Assembly (NCBI GenBank): GCA_004555205.1
Contig: SFIY01000003.1
Location: 69,866 to 133,865, forward strand
Reading direction: 5' to 3'
DNA: 64,000 nucleotides
Origin: Clostridiales bacterium
Lineage (GTDB): Bacteria; Bacillota; Clostridia; Oscillospirales; Oscillospiraceae
Positions 7,413 through 15,598 of this stretch are shown in pieces (the first letter of the stretch is position 1; each line of letters begins with the position of its first letter). Under the pieces are notes generated by a model, which saw nothing but the letters and a program-made list of their open reading frames with translations, was not told the DNA's origin and did no database searches. The translations under genes and the position numbers were made by a program.

Positions 7413-7442
7413 AAAAGAGCCGGTCATGAGGCCGGCTCTTTT
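7413..7442 (-). terminator. Terminator behind the displaced aspS tail
   Basis: Eleven-base arms AAAAGAGCCGG (7413-7423) and CCGGCTCTTTT (7432-7442). On the minus strand it follows the second aspS 3' end directly, as an original aspS terminator would. Confidence 0.85.
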
Positions 7443-7448
7443 CGTCAT

Positions 7449-7519
7449 TTATTCCTCGCTGTCGCCCACGATGGCAATATGCAGCTCATCAAGCTGTTTC
7501 TGCTCCACGGCGGAGGGGG
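7449..7519 (-). pseudogene. Displaced second copy of the aspS 3' end
   Basis: This 71-base stretch matches the last 71 bases of aspS (7681-7751) at 63 positions and encodes SAVEQKQLDELHIAIVGDSEE with a stop, against the same tail ending DIED in the intact gene. Most differences are at third codon positions, so this is a diverged homologue and not a fresh tandem copy. No start codon or remainder of the gene is attached. Confidence 0.85.
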
Positions 7520-7521
7520 AG

Positions 7522-7640
7522 CGCTCCGAGCGCCGCCGGTGGCGGAAGAAGCGAGGAGAGCGAGTGGCAGCGGTCAAATTTTCAAGCGGCGCGGCGGAAG
7601 CCTGCGCAGAAAATTTGGGCACCGCAACAGGGGCGGCCTC
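7522..7640. repeat. GC-rich dispersed repeat, copy A
   Basis: This lies between the two aspS tails. The 26 bases at 7531-7556 recur exactly and in the same orientation at 35110-35135, behind dnaI. The core CCGCCGGTGGCGG is palindromic. No ORF of its own is credible here. Confidence 0.7.
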
Positions 7641-7641
7641 C

Positions 7642-7671
7642 AAAAAAGCTGACGAAAACGTCAGCTTTTTT
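7642..7671 (-). terminator. Terminator of intact aspS
   Basis: Perfect 13-base arms AAAAAAGCTGACG (7642-7654) and CGTCAGCTTTTTT (7659-7671), starting 9 bases past the aspS stop on the minus strand. Confidence 0.92.
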
Positions 7672-7680
7672 GTATGCGGA

Positions 7681-9456
7681 TTAGTCCTCGATGTCGCCCA
7701 CAATGGCGATATGCAGCTCATCAAGCTGTTTTTGCTCGACGGCAGAGGGCGCATCCATCATAATGTCCTGCGCGTTCTTGTTCATGGGGAAGGGGATAAT
7801 CTCGCGGATGGAGCTTTCACCGGCCAGCAGCATGACCATGCGGTCCACGCCCGGCGCAATACCGGCATGGGGCGGCGCACCGTAGCAGAAGGCGTTATAC
7901 ATGGCGGGGAATTTCTTCTTCACATCTTCCTCGCCCAGATGCACCATCTCGAAAGCCTTAATCATGATCTCGGGATCGTGGTTACGCACGGCGCCGGAGC
8001 TAAGCTCCACGCCGTTGCACACCAGGTCGTACTGATCGGCGGTGATGCTCAGCGGATCGATCTCGCCGCGCTCGGCCTTCAGCAGCACCTCCATGCCGCC
8101 GCTGGGCATAGAGAACGGATTGTGGCAGAACTCCAGCTCGCCGGACTCGTCACCGATCTCGTACATGGGGAAGTCCACGATCCAGCAAAATTCATAGCGC
8201 TCCTTATCCATATGGCCCTCGCAGGCAGCGCCGAAGGTCTTGATCATCACGCCCACGCTCTTGGTGGCGCTCTCACCGGCAGCCACGACCACCAGCGTGT
8301 TGGGCGCCAGAGACAGCACCTTGCCAAGCTCGTCCTTCAAGGGCGCCACAAACTTGCCGATGCCGCCGGCGATCTCGCCGTTCTCGTCCACCTTGAACCA
8401 GTAGCCCTTGCTGCCGCTCTGCACTTCGCAGTCGGTCAGCAGCTTTTCGATCTGCTTGCGGGTCAGCTTGCACTCGGAGATGTCCACCATCTTCACGGTC
8501 TGGCCCTTGAACGGCTCAAACTCGCTCCGGACAAACAGATCGGACACGTTCTTGCAGGTCAGGTCGATACGCAGGTCGGGCTTATCGGAGCCGTAGGTCT
8601 CCATGGCTTCGGTGTAGCCGATGCGGCGGAAGGGTGCGGAGGACGCGGTGTTGTAAATGCCGAACTTGGCGAAGATGGGAGGCAGCACGTCCTCCAAAAC
8701 GGCGAACACATCGTCCTGAGTGGCAAAGGCCATCTCCATATCCAACTGATAGAACTCGCCGGGGCTGCGGTCGCCGCGGGCGTCCTCATCGCGGAAGCAG
8801 GGTGCGATCTGGAAATAGCGGTCAAAGCCGGAGGTCATCAGAAGCTGCTTGAACTGCTGGGGCGCCTGAGGCAGGGCATAGAACTTGCCGGGATGCTTGC
8901 GGGCAGGCACCAGATAGTCGCGGGCGCCCTCAGGTGAGGAAGCGGTCAGAATGGGGGTGGTGATCTCCAGAAAACCGTGCTCGGTCATGGCGGCGCGCAG
9001 GGCGGCCACCACTTGGCAGCGCAGGATAATGTTCTGCTTGACAGCGGGGTTGCGCAGGTCCAGATAGCGGTACTTCAGACGCTGCATCTCGTCCGCCTCG
9101 CGGCTGCGGTTGATCTCGAAGGGCAGGGCGTTATAGCGGCAGCGGCCCAGCACCTCGATCTTGGAGGGCACCACCTCGATCTCGCCGGTGGCCTGCTTGG
9201 GATTCTTGCTGCTGCGCTCACGAACAACGCCCTCCACGCTGATGGTGGACTCCTTGTTCAAATCGCGGATCACGGCCATCATGTCCTCGGACTCCACCAC
9301 TACCTGTGTGGTGCCGTAGAAGTCACGCAGCACCACGAAGGCGAAATTGCTGCCGACCTCGCGGACATTCTCCATCCAGCCTACGATCTTGACCTGCCGG
9401 CCCACATCGCCCAAACGCAGCTCATTGCAGGTATGTGTACGCATTTGCATCATCAT
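7681..9456 (-). CDS. aspS: Aspartyl-tRNA synthetase
   Basis: The 591 aa are the normal bacterial length: N-terminal OB-fold anticodon domain (LGDVGRQVKIVGWMENVREV), class II core with motif 2 (FRDEDARGDRSPGEFYQLD), a GAD insertion domain in the middle, and motif 3 near the C-terminus (HAGIAPGVDRMVMLLAGE). AAAGGAG lies 6 bases before the first ATG. It is the last gene of a T-box operon with hisS. The 3' end appears twice in the DNA, the second copy lying 160 bases further downstream. Confidence 0.97.
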   Translation of the reverse strand: MMMQMRTHTCNELRLGDVGRQVKIVGWMENVREVGSNFAFVVLRDFYGTTQVVVESEDMMAVIRDLNKESTISVEGVVRERSSKNPKQATGEIEVVPSKIEVLGRCRYNALPFEINRSREADEMQRLKYRYLDLRNPAVKQNIILRCQVVAALRAAMTEHGFLEITTPILTASSPEGARDYLVPARKHPGKFYALPQAPQQFKQLLMTSGFDRYFQIAPCFRDEDARGDRSPGEFYQLDMEMAFATQDDVFAVLEDVLPPIFAKFGIYNTASSAPFRRIGYTEAMETYGSDKPDLRIDLTCKNVSDLFVRSEFEPFKGQTVKMVDISECKLTRKQIEKLLTDCEVQSGSKGYWFKVDENGEIAGGIGKFVAPLKDELGKVLSLAPNTLVVVAAGESATKSVGVMIKTFGAACEGHMDKERYEFCWIVDFPMYEIGDESGELEFCHNPFSMPSGGMEVLLKAERGEIDPLSITADQYDLVCNGVELSSGAVRNHDPEIMIKAFEMVHLGEEDVKKKFPAMYNAFCYGAPPHAGIAPGVDRMVMLLAGESSIREIIPFPMNKNAQDIMMDAPSAVEQKQLDELHIAIVGDIED

Positions 9457-9514
9457 AAAACACTCCTTTTTGATAAAGAATTGTATAAATTATTTGAAAT
9501 ATTACGAATTGGAA

Positions 9515-10873
9515 TTACTTTTCCACGATCACCTTGCCGCTGTTCTTCTCATCAATGCCCTTGCGGATCAGGGCAAGCGTATCGTCGGCGCTCAGCTTGG
9601 TCTGCTCGCCGCTCACCATATCCTTGCAGGTGACGATGCCCTGTGCAATCTCGTCCTCGCCCAGAAACAGCACATAGGGGATCGCCAGCTTGTCGGCGTA
9701 GTTCATCTTGGCCTTGAACTTCTTGGCCTCGGTGTAGAGCTGGGTGCGGATGCCGCCCTGGCGCAGCTTGGTGGCCAGCGCGATGGCCGGCGCCAGCTCG
9801 TCGGTCATGGGCAGGATCAGCACATCGGCCGGTGCGGTAGGCAGGTCGGGGTTCAGCATCCCCTGCTCGCCCAGCACATAGAACAGACGGGTCAGCCCGA
9901 TGGAGATACCCACGCCGGGCAGTTGGCGGTCGGTGTAGTACGCGGCCAGATTGTCGTAGCGTCCGCCGGAGCAGACGGAGCCGATCTCGGGATGATCCAG
10001 CAGGGTGGTTTCATACACCGTGCCGGTGTAGTAGTCAAGACCGCGCGCGATGGTCAGATCCACGGCGAAGTTGGCGGCAGGCACGCCAAAGGCGGAAAGA
10101 TACTTCACCACGGTGTGCAGCTCGCGCAGGCCCTCGTCAAACACCCCGTTGCGGCCCTCATAGCCGTGCAGGGCAGACAGCACCTCCTCGTTGGTGCCGC
10201 GGATGGCGATAAATGTCAAAATCTCCTCCGCCTGCGTGTCGGTCAGGCCGCAGTCGTCCATCAGGCAAACGCGTACCTTTTCCGCGCCGATCTTGTCCAG
10301 CTTGTCCACGGTGCGCATGATCTCGCCGCTCTTTTCGCTCAAACCCTGCATGGCATAGAAGCCGTTGAGGATCTTGCGGTTGTTCACGCGGATCTGAAAA
10401 CGCTGCAGACCCAGCGCGGTAAAGGTTTCGTAGATGATCGCGGGGATTTCGGCCTCGTTGATAATGTCCAGCTTGCCGTCGCCGATCACATCGATGTCGG
10501 CCTGGTAAAACTCGCGAAAACGGCCGCGCTGCGCGCGCTCACCGCGGTACACCTTGCCGATCTGGAAGCGGCGGAAGGGGAAGGACAGGTCATTGTAGTG
10601 CAGCGCCACATATTTGGCCAGGGGCACTGTCAGATCGAAGCGCAGCGCCAGATCGGCGTCACCCTTGCTGAAGCGGTAGATCTGTTTTTCTGTCTCGCCG
10701 CCGCCTTTGGCCAGCAGCACTTCGCTGGCCTCGATCACGGGGGTGTCCAGCGGCGTAAAGCCGTAGCGCGCGTAAGTGGTGCGCAGAATCTCCATCATGC
10801 GCTCCATCTGCTGCTGGGGTGCCGGCAGCAGTTCCATGAAGCCGGACAGGGTCCGGGGTGTCATTTTTGCCAT
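9515..10873 (-). CDS. hisS: Histidyl-tRNA synthetase
   Basis: Class II synthetase of 452 aa. Motif 2 is VYRGERAQRGRFREFYQADID, preceded by LRFDLTVPLAKYVA; the histidine-specific block GLDYYTGTVYE is present, and the C-terminal ~95 residues form the anticodon-binding domain (ADVLILPMTDELAP...). AAAGGAAG precedes the ATG. It lies between a membrane-protein gene (18-base gap) and aspS (58-base gap) in one transcript headed by a T-box. Confidence 0.97.
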   Translation of the reverse strand: MAKMTPRTLSGFMELLPAPQQQMERMMEILRTTYARYGFTPLDTPVIEASEVLLAKGGGETEKQIYRFSKGDADLALRFDLTVPLAKYVALHYNDLSFPFRRFQIGKVYRGERAQRGRFREFYQADIDVIGDGKLDIINEAEIPAIIYETFTALGLQRFQIRVNNRKILNGFYAMQGLSEKSGEIMRTVDKLDKIGAEKVRVCLMDDCGLTDTQAEEILTFIAIRGTNEEVLSALHGYEGRNGVFDEGLRELHTVVKYLSAFGVPAANFAVDLTIARGLDYYTGTVYETTLLDHPEIGSVCSGGRYDNLAAYYTDRQLPGVGISIGLTRLFYVLGEQGMLNPDLPTAPADVLILPMTDELAPAIALATKLRQGGIRTQLYTEAKKFKAKMNYADKLAIPYVLFLGEDEIAQGIVTCKDMVSGEQTKLSADDTLALIRKGIDEKNSGKVIVEK

Positions 10874-10891
10874 TGTGTCTGCTTCCTTTCT

Positions 10892-11458
10892 TTATTCGTC
10901 CTCCGCTCTGACCGCCGCCGCGCCGACCGCAGCGTCTCCGGCTGCGTCCTGCGCCGCGTCGGCTGCGGTATCTTCCGTCTTGTCGGCGGCCGCGCTCTCG
11001 GAGCTGTCAGTCACTTTGTCCTCCGCGGTGTCTCCTGTAAAGCTCTCCACAAAGCCGTCAATGCCGGACAGTGCCGGTCGATTCTGCCGGCCTTCCAGCT
11101 CCTCGGTCTCCATCTTCTTCATCTCCCGTCCGATCTCCCGGTAGATGTTGTCCATTTCCATGCCCTTGCTGCGTCCGATTTTGTAGCCCACAAAGCCCAG
11201 CGCGATCATCACAAGGAAAAACAAAAACCACAGCTTGGGCACAAGGCAGGTCAGGATACCGCCGATCAGCGCCAGGGAAAAGGTGCCGATCTGGGCGTAC
11301 TGGGAACGCACGGAGTGAAAAGCGCCTCTTTTTTCGCGCAGCGTCTTGATGCGGCCCAGCTCCAGGAAGCACACGATGATGCGATAGACGCAGAAAAGGC
11401 AGACGGGTATCATGTATCGGTACAGATTTTCGGTGAGGAAGTGGATAATTTTGTCCAT
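10892..11458 (-). CDS. Uncharacterised membrane protein in the hisS-aspS operon
   Basis: The 188 aa have one hydrophobic segment near residues 14-32 (YMIPVCLFCVYRIIVCFLEL) and a pair at about 57-90. An amphipathic stretch (MEMDNIYREIGREMKKMETEELEG) and a low-complexity acidic Ala/Asp/Glu-rich tail (AADKTEDTAADAAQDAAGDA) follow. AAAGGAG precedes the ATG. It is the first gene after the T-box leader, so its expression should follow tRNA charging. I do not recognise the family. Confidence 0.8.
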   Translation of the reverse strand: MDKIIHFLTENLYRYMIPVCLFCVYRIIVCFLELGRIKTLREKRGAFHSVRSQYAQIGTFSLALIGGILTCLVPKLWFLFFLVMIALGFVGYKIGRSKGMEMDNIYREIGREMKKMETEELEGRQNRPALSGIDGFVESFTGDTAEDKVTDSSESAAADKTEDTAADAAQDAAGDAAVGAAAVRAEDE

Positions 11459-11487
11459 AGTAAATCTCCTTTAATGTTGACAGCACG

Positions 11488-11722
11488 AAAAAAGCGCTCC
11501 CGTCCCGGTTTTGGGACGAGAGCGCAAAAACACTTCGTGGTGCCACCCAAATTCAGCCAGAAAAGGCCCTTGTTGCTCCTGTTACGGGGAGTGTGCCGTG
11601 ACGGTTTCCCGTCCCGCTCGAAAGCTGTCTTCACTCTGCCTGCTGCGGTGCGCTTTCAGCCGATGGCGCGCCTCTCTGAGGGCAAGCGGTGTAGAGCTAC
11701 TCCTGCTCCGTCCACGCGGTTA
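11488..11722 (-). promoter_or_regulatory. T-box riboswitch leader of the hisS-aspS operon
   Basis: On the minus strand the T-box core TGGGTGGCACCACGAAG occupies 11549-11533. It is followed by a terminator hairpin (arms about 11525-11512 and 11506-11493) and six T. An AGTAG near the 5' end and an AAGCG/CGCTT helix suggest stem I. A CAC triplet (His) directly after that helix could be the specifier, but this is tentative. The downstream order is membrane protein, hisS, aspS. Confidence 0.88.
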
Positions 11723-11728
11723 TTGACT

Positions 11729-11757
11729 ATTGTAAAAAATTTTTCCCGAAATGTCAA
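11729..11757 (-). promoter_or_regulatory. SigA-type promoter of the T-box operon
   Basis: On the minus strand TTGACA (11757-11752), 17 bases, then TACAAT (11734-11729): near-consensus. Transcription would start near 11722, at the head of the T-box leader. Confidence 0.85.
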
Positions 11758-11763
11758 GACCGA

Positions 11764-12180
11764 TTACAGCGTTAACGGCTTACTCTTGGGATTGACAATG
11801 TCGCGCCAGTCCAGATCGCCCCGTGCCAGACCCAGCACCAGCATTTCGGCGGTAGCGATGTTGCTGGCAAAGGGGATGTTGTTCTGGTCGCAGAGCTGGA
11901 AGATGTAGCTCACATCCTCGTTGGGCTTTTTGTTGCGGGGATCGTCAAAGCACAGCACCATGTCGATCTCGTTGTAGGCGATGCGTGCGCCGATCTGCTG
12001 CCCACCGCCGTGGGCAAAGGACAGGAAGCGGTGAATGGGCAAGCCGGTTGCCTCGGCGATCTGCTGACCGGTGGTAGCGGTCGCGCAGAGGGTGTGCTGT
12101 GCCAGAATGCCGCAATAGGCGGTGCAAAACTGCACCATCAGTTCTTTTTTGTTGTCGTGTGCGATCAATGCAATATTCAT
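11764..12180 (-). CDS. Methylglyoxal-synthase-like protein with altered active site
   Basis: The 138 aa match the MGS fold: ALIAHDNKKELM at the start, TATTGQQI, GGGQQIGARI (58-67) and IPFASNIATAEML. Methylglyoxal synthase turns dihydroxyacetone phosphate into methylglyoxal. In E. coli the catalytic aspartate lies in GGDQQ; here that position is Gly60. The HDPD segment is NED (87-89), so the family's active-site histidine is also missing. The fold is clear, but normal activity is doubtful; it may be a sensor or a repurposed enzyme. AAGGAG precedes the ATG. A MinD-like gene lies 17 bases upstream. Confidence 0.8.
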   Translation of the reverse strand: MNIALIAHDNKKELMVQFCTAYCGILAQHTLCATATTGQQIAEATGLPIHRFLSFAHGGGQQIGARIAYNEIDMVLCFDDPRNKKPNEDVSYIFQLCDQNNIPFASNIATAEMLVLGLARGDLDWRDIVNPKSKPLTL

Positions 12181-12197
12181 GATGCCGCTCCTTCCTC

Positions 12198-12935
12198 TTA
12201 TATCTTCATCAGGGACACCTTGCGTCCCGCAATTCGTTTGGCAATATGCTCGTAGGCCCGCGCCGCGTAGTAGTTGCGCTCACGCAGCACCATGCCGCGG
12301 TTGAGGGCGAAGCTCAGATCACTGTCCTCGGGGATCACGCCCAAAAGCGGCAGACCGGCGGTGTCGATGGCGTCGTCAATGGTGGCGTGCATGGCTTTGA
12401 GCATCTTTTTCTGCACCCGGTTGACCACCAGATGAATACGGCCGGTGGGGAAGTGACTCAGCTCCGTCACGGTGCGCTGGGCATCGCGCAGTGCAATGGC
12501 GTCGGTGGTGGTGATCACCACCACATTGTCGGCATAGTCGGTAGCCAGACGGAAGCCCTGCCCCAAACCGGCAGGCGCATCGATCAGGCAGTAGTCAAAA
12601 TTCTCCCGAACCTCCTGCAGCAGCCGGCGCATCTGCTCGGGCGAAATATCCATATCGCCGGAACAGACGGGCGCGCTTAACAGATGCAGTGTGGGGTAGT
12701 TGGGGTGGCTCACCGCGGCCTCTGTCAGGGTACATCGTCCCTCGATCACATCGGAAAAGTCCATCAATGCCTTGTCGCTCATGCCCAACGCCAGATCCAG
12801 ATTGCGCAGCGTAATGTCGCAGTCCAGACACAGCGTCCGGTAGCCCAGCGCGGCAAGGGCCAGCCCTACATTGGCGGTAAAGGAGGTTTTTCCCGTGCCG
12901 CCTTTTCCGGATACCACTGCGATGATCTTACCCAT
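12198..12935 (-). CDS. minD: MinD-like septum-site ATPase
   Basis: The 245 aa begin with the deviant Walker A GKGGTGKT (10-17), followed by LDCDITLRNLDLALG and the switch region DAPAGLG (about 119-125), as in MinD. The last residues (RIAGRKVSLMKI) can form a short amphipathic membrane-targeting helix. MinD positions the division septum with MinC. No minC or minE is in the window, so a related MinD/ParA ATPase such as an FlhG type cannot be ruled out. It is co-directional with rsmG and the methylglyoxal-synthase-like gene. Confidence 0.85.
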   Translation of the reverse strand: MGKIIAVVSGKGGTGKTSFTANVGLALAALGYRTLCLDCDITLRNLDLALGMSDKALMDFSDVIEGRCTLTEAAVSHPNYPTLHLLSAPVCSGDMDISPEQMRRLLQEVRENFDYCLIDAPAGLGQGFRLATDYADNVVVITTTDAIALRDAQRTVTELSHFPTGRIHLVVNRVQKKMLKAMHATIDDAIDTAGLPLLGVIPEDSDLSFALNRGMVLRERNYYAARAYEHIAKRIAGRKVSLMKI

Positions 12936-12971
12936 AGTATAACCTCAAATTCCAAAAATTCCTAAATGCTG

Positions 12972-13673
12972 TCAAATAAGCGGCGCCTTTTTGATCTTGG
13001 CAAATGCCCGGGGGAAAGCGGCGGGCGTGGGCTTCACCTTGCCGATCACCACCACACGGTGTGTGATGTCCGTGCCGGGAATGGTGTAGTCGCGGATGTC
13101 CTCCACCTTGCCGCCTAATTGGGCAACGGCGCTTTTTGCCGTGCGGATCTCGTCGTCGCTGTCCACGGCTTTCATGGCCAGAAACCGTCCGCCCACTTTG
13201 ACCAAAGGCAGCGTCAGCTCACACAGCACATTTAATGCCGCCACGGCACGGGAGGTGGCAATATCGTATTGCTCCCGGTGCATCGCGGCAAATTCCTCGG
13301 CGCGGGCATGGACACAAGTCACCCGCTGCAGGCCCATTTCGTCACAGACCCGCTGCAGGAAGGCAATGCGCTTGCCCAGACTGTCCAGCAGCGTCAAATC
13401 AAAGTCCGGCTCCAGAATACGCAGGGGCATGCCGGGAAAACCGGCGCCTGTTCCCACATCGACCACGCGCTTGCCGCGAAAGTCGGTGATGTTCAGCAGC
13501 GCCGCGCAGTCCAGCAGGTGCAGTCTTGCCATATCCTCCGGCTCGGTGATGGCGGTGAGGTTCATCACCTTGTTGGTCTCCAGCAACTGTGCCGAAAACG
13601 CCATCAGCGGTACGGCGGCGTCCGTGGGGAGGGAGAGGGCCGCCAGGCCCTCGCGCAGGATTTGCTCCATCAT
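12972..13673 (-). CDS. rsmG: 16S rRNA (guanine-527-N7) methyltransferase
   Basis: RsmG uses S-adenosylmethionine to methylate G527 of 16S rRNA. The 233 aa include the family block MNLTAITEPEDMARLHLLD and the SAM-binding motif VVDVGTGAGFPGMPL, then TSRAVAALNVL. The start overlaps the mscL stop as ATGA (13670-13673), so the two are translationally coupled; a second ATG follows immediately. Historically called gidB, it sits next to parAB near the origin in many Bacillota; here mscL and serS lie between. Confidence 0.95.
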   Translation of the reverse strand: MMEQILREGLAALSLPTDAAVPLMAFSAQLLETNKVMNLTAITEPEDMARLHLLDCAALLNITDFRGKRVVDVGTGAGFPGMPLRILEPDFDLTLLDSLGKRIAFLQRVCDEMGLQRVTCVHARAEEFAAMHREQYDIATSRAVAALNVLCELTLPLVKVGGRFLAMKAVDSDDEIRTAKSAVAQLGGKVEDIRDYTIPGTDITHRVVVIGKVKPTPAAFPRAFAKIKKAPLI

Positions 13674-14110
13674 GTATTCCGCTCTTTCAGCAGATCGCGG
13701 ATCTCGGTCAGCAGCTCCTCACTGGTGGGAGCAGCCGGCTGCTCGACAGCAGGCTCGTCCTCTTTCTTCCTGCGCAGCCTGTTCATGCCCTTAATCAGCA
13801 GGAAGATCACAAAGGCGATGATGATAAAGTTGATTATCACAGAAAGCAAGGTGCCGATGCCCAGCATCACGGCGGGCGTAGTTTCCGTCATCACGCCGTC
13901 CACCATCTCCGTGACGGCGGGCTTGAGGACAATATCCCATTTGGTCAGATCAATGCCGCCGGTGAGCAAACCGATCAAAGGCATGATGATGTTGTCGACC
14001 AGAGAGGTGGTGATCTTGCCAAACGCGCCGCCGATGACAACGCCGATGGCCATGTCGATCACATTGCCGCGCATGGCAAAATCTTTAAATTCGTTCAGGA
14101 ACTTCTTCAT
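13670..14110 (-). CDS. mscL: Large-conductance mechanosensitive channel
   Basis: This 146-aa pore protein opens under membrane tension to release solutes on osmotic downshock. The sequence starts MKKFLNEFKDFAMRGNVIDMAIGVVIGGAFGKI, which is the S1 helix and TM1 gate, has TM2 around residues 80-108 (IGTLLSVIINFIIIAFVIFL) and ends with a charged cytoplasmic helix (EELLTEIRDLL). Length is normal. Its last bases overlap the rsmG start. Confidence 0.96.
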   Translation of the reverse strand: MKKFLNEFKDFAMRGNVIDMAIGVVIGGAFGKITTSLVDNIIMPLIGLLTGGIDLTKWDIVLKPAVTEMVDGVMTETTPAVMLGIGTLLSVIINFIIIAFVIFLLIKGMNRLRRKKEDEPAVEQPAAPTSEELLTEIRDLLKERNT

Positions 14111-14167
14111 TTTTATTTCTCCTTAAATACAAAGAGTATAAATGATAGAAAATATTACAAATAGAAA

Positions 14168-15496
14168 TCAACTTTGCTTCTTGGGAACGATGATCTCCTT
14201 GCCGCCCATGTAGGGGCGCAGCGCCGCGGGGATCCGCACGCTGCCGTCGGCGGACAGGTTGTTCTCCAAAAAAGCGATCAGCATACGGGGCGGCGCCACC
14301 ACGGTGTTGTTCAGGGTGTGGGGCAGATAGGTCTTGCCGTCCTCGCCCTTGACGCGGATTTTCAGGCGGCGGGCCTGTGCGTCGCCCAGGTTGGAGCAGG
14401 AGCAAACCTCGAAATACTTTTGCTGACGGGGAGACCAGGCCTCGATGTCGCAGGACTTGCACTTCAGGTCGGCCAGGTCGCCGGAGCAGCACTCCAACTG
14501 GCGCACGGGGATGTCCAAAGAGCGGAACAGCTCCACGCTGTAGCGCCACATCTTCTCGTACCAGTCCATGGATTCCTCAGGCTTGCAGACCACGATCATT
14601 TCCTGCTTCTCGAACTGATGGATGCGGTAAACGCCGCGCTCCTCAATGCCGTGGGCGCCCTTTTCCTTGCGGAAGCAGGGGGAGTAGGAGGTCAGCGTCT
14701 GGGGCAGCTTGTCCTCGGTGAGCATCTGGTCAATGAACTTGCCGATCATGGAGTGCTCACTGGTGCCGATCAGGTACAGATCCTCGCCCTCAATCTTATA
14801 CATCATGGCGTCCATTTCGGCAAAGCTCATCACGCCGGTGACCACGTTGCCGCGGATCATAAACGGGGGGATGCAGTAGGTGAAGCCCTTGTCGATCATA
14901 AAATCACGGGCATAGGCGGTCACGGCACTGTGCAGGCGGGCGATGTCGCCCATCAGGTAGTAGAAACCGTTGCCGGATACGCGGCCGGCCGCATCCATAT
15001 CGATGCCGTCAAAGCGCTCCATAATGTCGGTGTGGTAGGGAATCTCAAAATCGGGGGTGACAGGCTCACCGAACCGCTGCACCTCCACATTGCAGCTATC
15101 GTCCGGGCCGATGGGCACGCTGGGGTCAATGATCTGGGGAATGACCATCATGATCTTGTTGAGCTGCTCGGCGGCAGCGTCAATGCGGGCATCCAACTGC
15201 GCCATACGCTCGGCGTTGGCCTTCACCGCTGCATTGTTGGCGTCGATTTGGGCCTGCAGCTCGGCCTTTTTTGCCTCGTCGGTACATTTTTTCAGTTGCC
15301 CGTACAGAGGACCGTTGGCCTTGCTCAGTTTGTTGCGCTCTGCCTTGAGCGCGTCACTCTCCTGCATGGCGCTGCGCTTTTCAGCGTCCAGCGCAATGGC
15401 CTCGTCCACCAGGGGCAGCTTGGCGTTCTGGAACTTCTTGCGGATGTTTTCCTTTACTGCTTCGGGATTTTCCCGTACAAATCGTATATCAAGCAT
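14168..15496 (-). CDS. serS: Seryl-tRNA synthetase
   Basis: The 442 aa have the SerRS plan: an N-terminal two-helix coiled-coil arm (about residues 30-105, Lys/Ala/Glu-rich) that grips the long variable arm of tRNA-Ser, then the class II core with motif 2 (YRIHQFEKQEMIVV) and motif 3 (NNTVVAPPRMLIAFLENN). Cysteines in the core (CSGDLADLKCKSCD) resemble a metal site seen in some SerRS. AGAGAGG precedes the ATG. Unlike glyQS and hisS, no T-box lies upstream; the short leader contains a parS site. Confidence 0.96.
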   Translation of the reverse strand: MLDIRFVRENPEAVKENIRKKFQNAKLPLVDEAIALDAEKRSAMQESDALKAERNKLSKANGPLYGQLKKCTDEAKKAELQAQIDANNAAVKANAERMAQLDARIDAAAEQLNKIMMVIPQIIDPSVPIGPDDSCNVEVQRFGEPVTPDFEIPYHTDIMERFDGIDMDAAGRVSGNGFYYLMGDIARLHSAVTAYARDFMIDKGFTYCIPPFMIRGNVVTGVMSFAEMDAMMYKIEGEDLYLIGTSEHSMIGKFIDQMLTEDKLPQTLTSYSPCFRKEKGAHGIEERGVYRIHQFEKQEMIVVCKPEESMDWYEKMWRYSVELFRSLDIPVRQLECCSGDLADLKCKSCDIEAWSPRQQKYFEVCSCSNLGDAQARRLKIRVKGEDGKTYLPHTLNNTVVAPPRMLIAFLENNLSADGSVRIPAALRPYMGGKEIIVPKKQS

Positions 15497-15519
15497 AGCC
15501 TGTAACCTCTCTTTATGGA

Positions 15520-15535
15520 TGTTTCACGTGAAACA
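15520..15535. promoter_or_regulatory. parS: parS site 1
   Basis: TGTTTCACGTGAAACA, a perfect 16-base palindrome identical to the Spo0J/ParB consensus, located between serS and parB. Confidence 0.97.
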
Positions 15536-15598
15536 CGGTCAAAACACATTGCGTGCCGCGGGGCTGGCTCTTGCGGCGGCAGGATACCATGTTTCTGT

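Noticed and set aside
7449..7754. Minus-strand frame of 101 codons joining both aspS tails
   Set aside because: It is an accidental frame through a terminator and a dispersed repeat; only the last 20 or so codons have meaning, as the displaced aspS tail.
9347..11908. Plus-strand open frame of 853 codons opposite aspS, hisS and the T-box
   Set aside because: It is antisense to well-supported synthetase genes, is rich in His, Gln and Ala as expected for a shadow frame in GC-rich DNA, and has no ribosome-binding site or recognisable domain.
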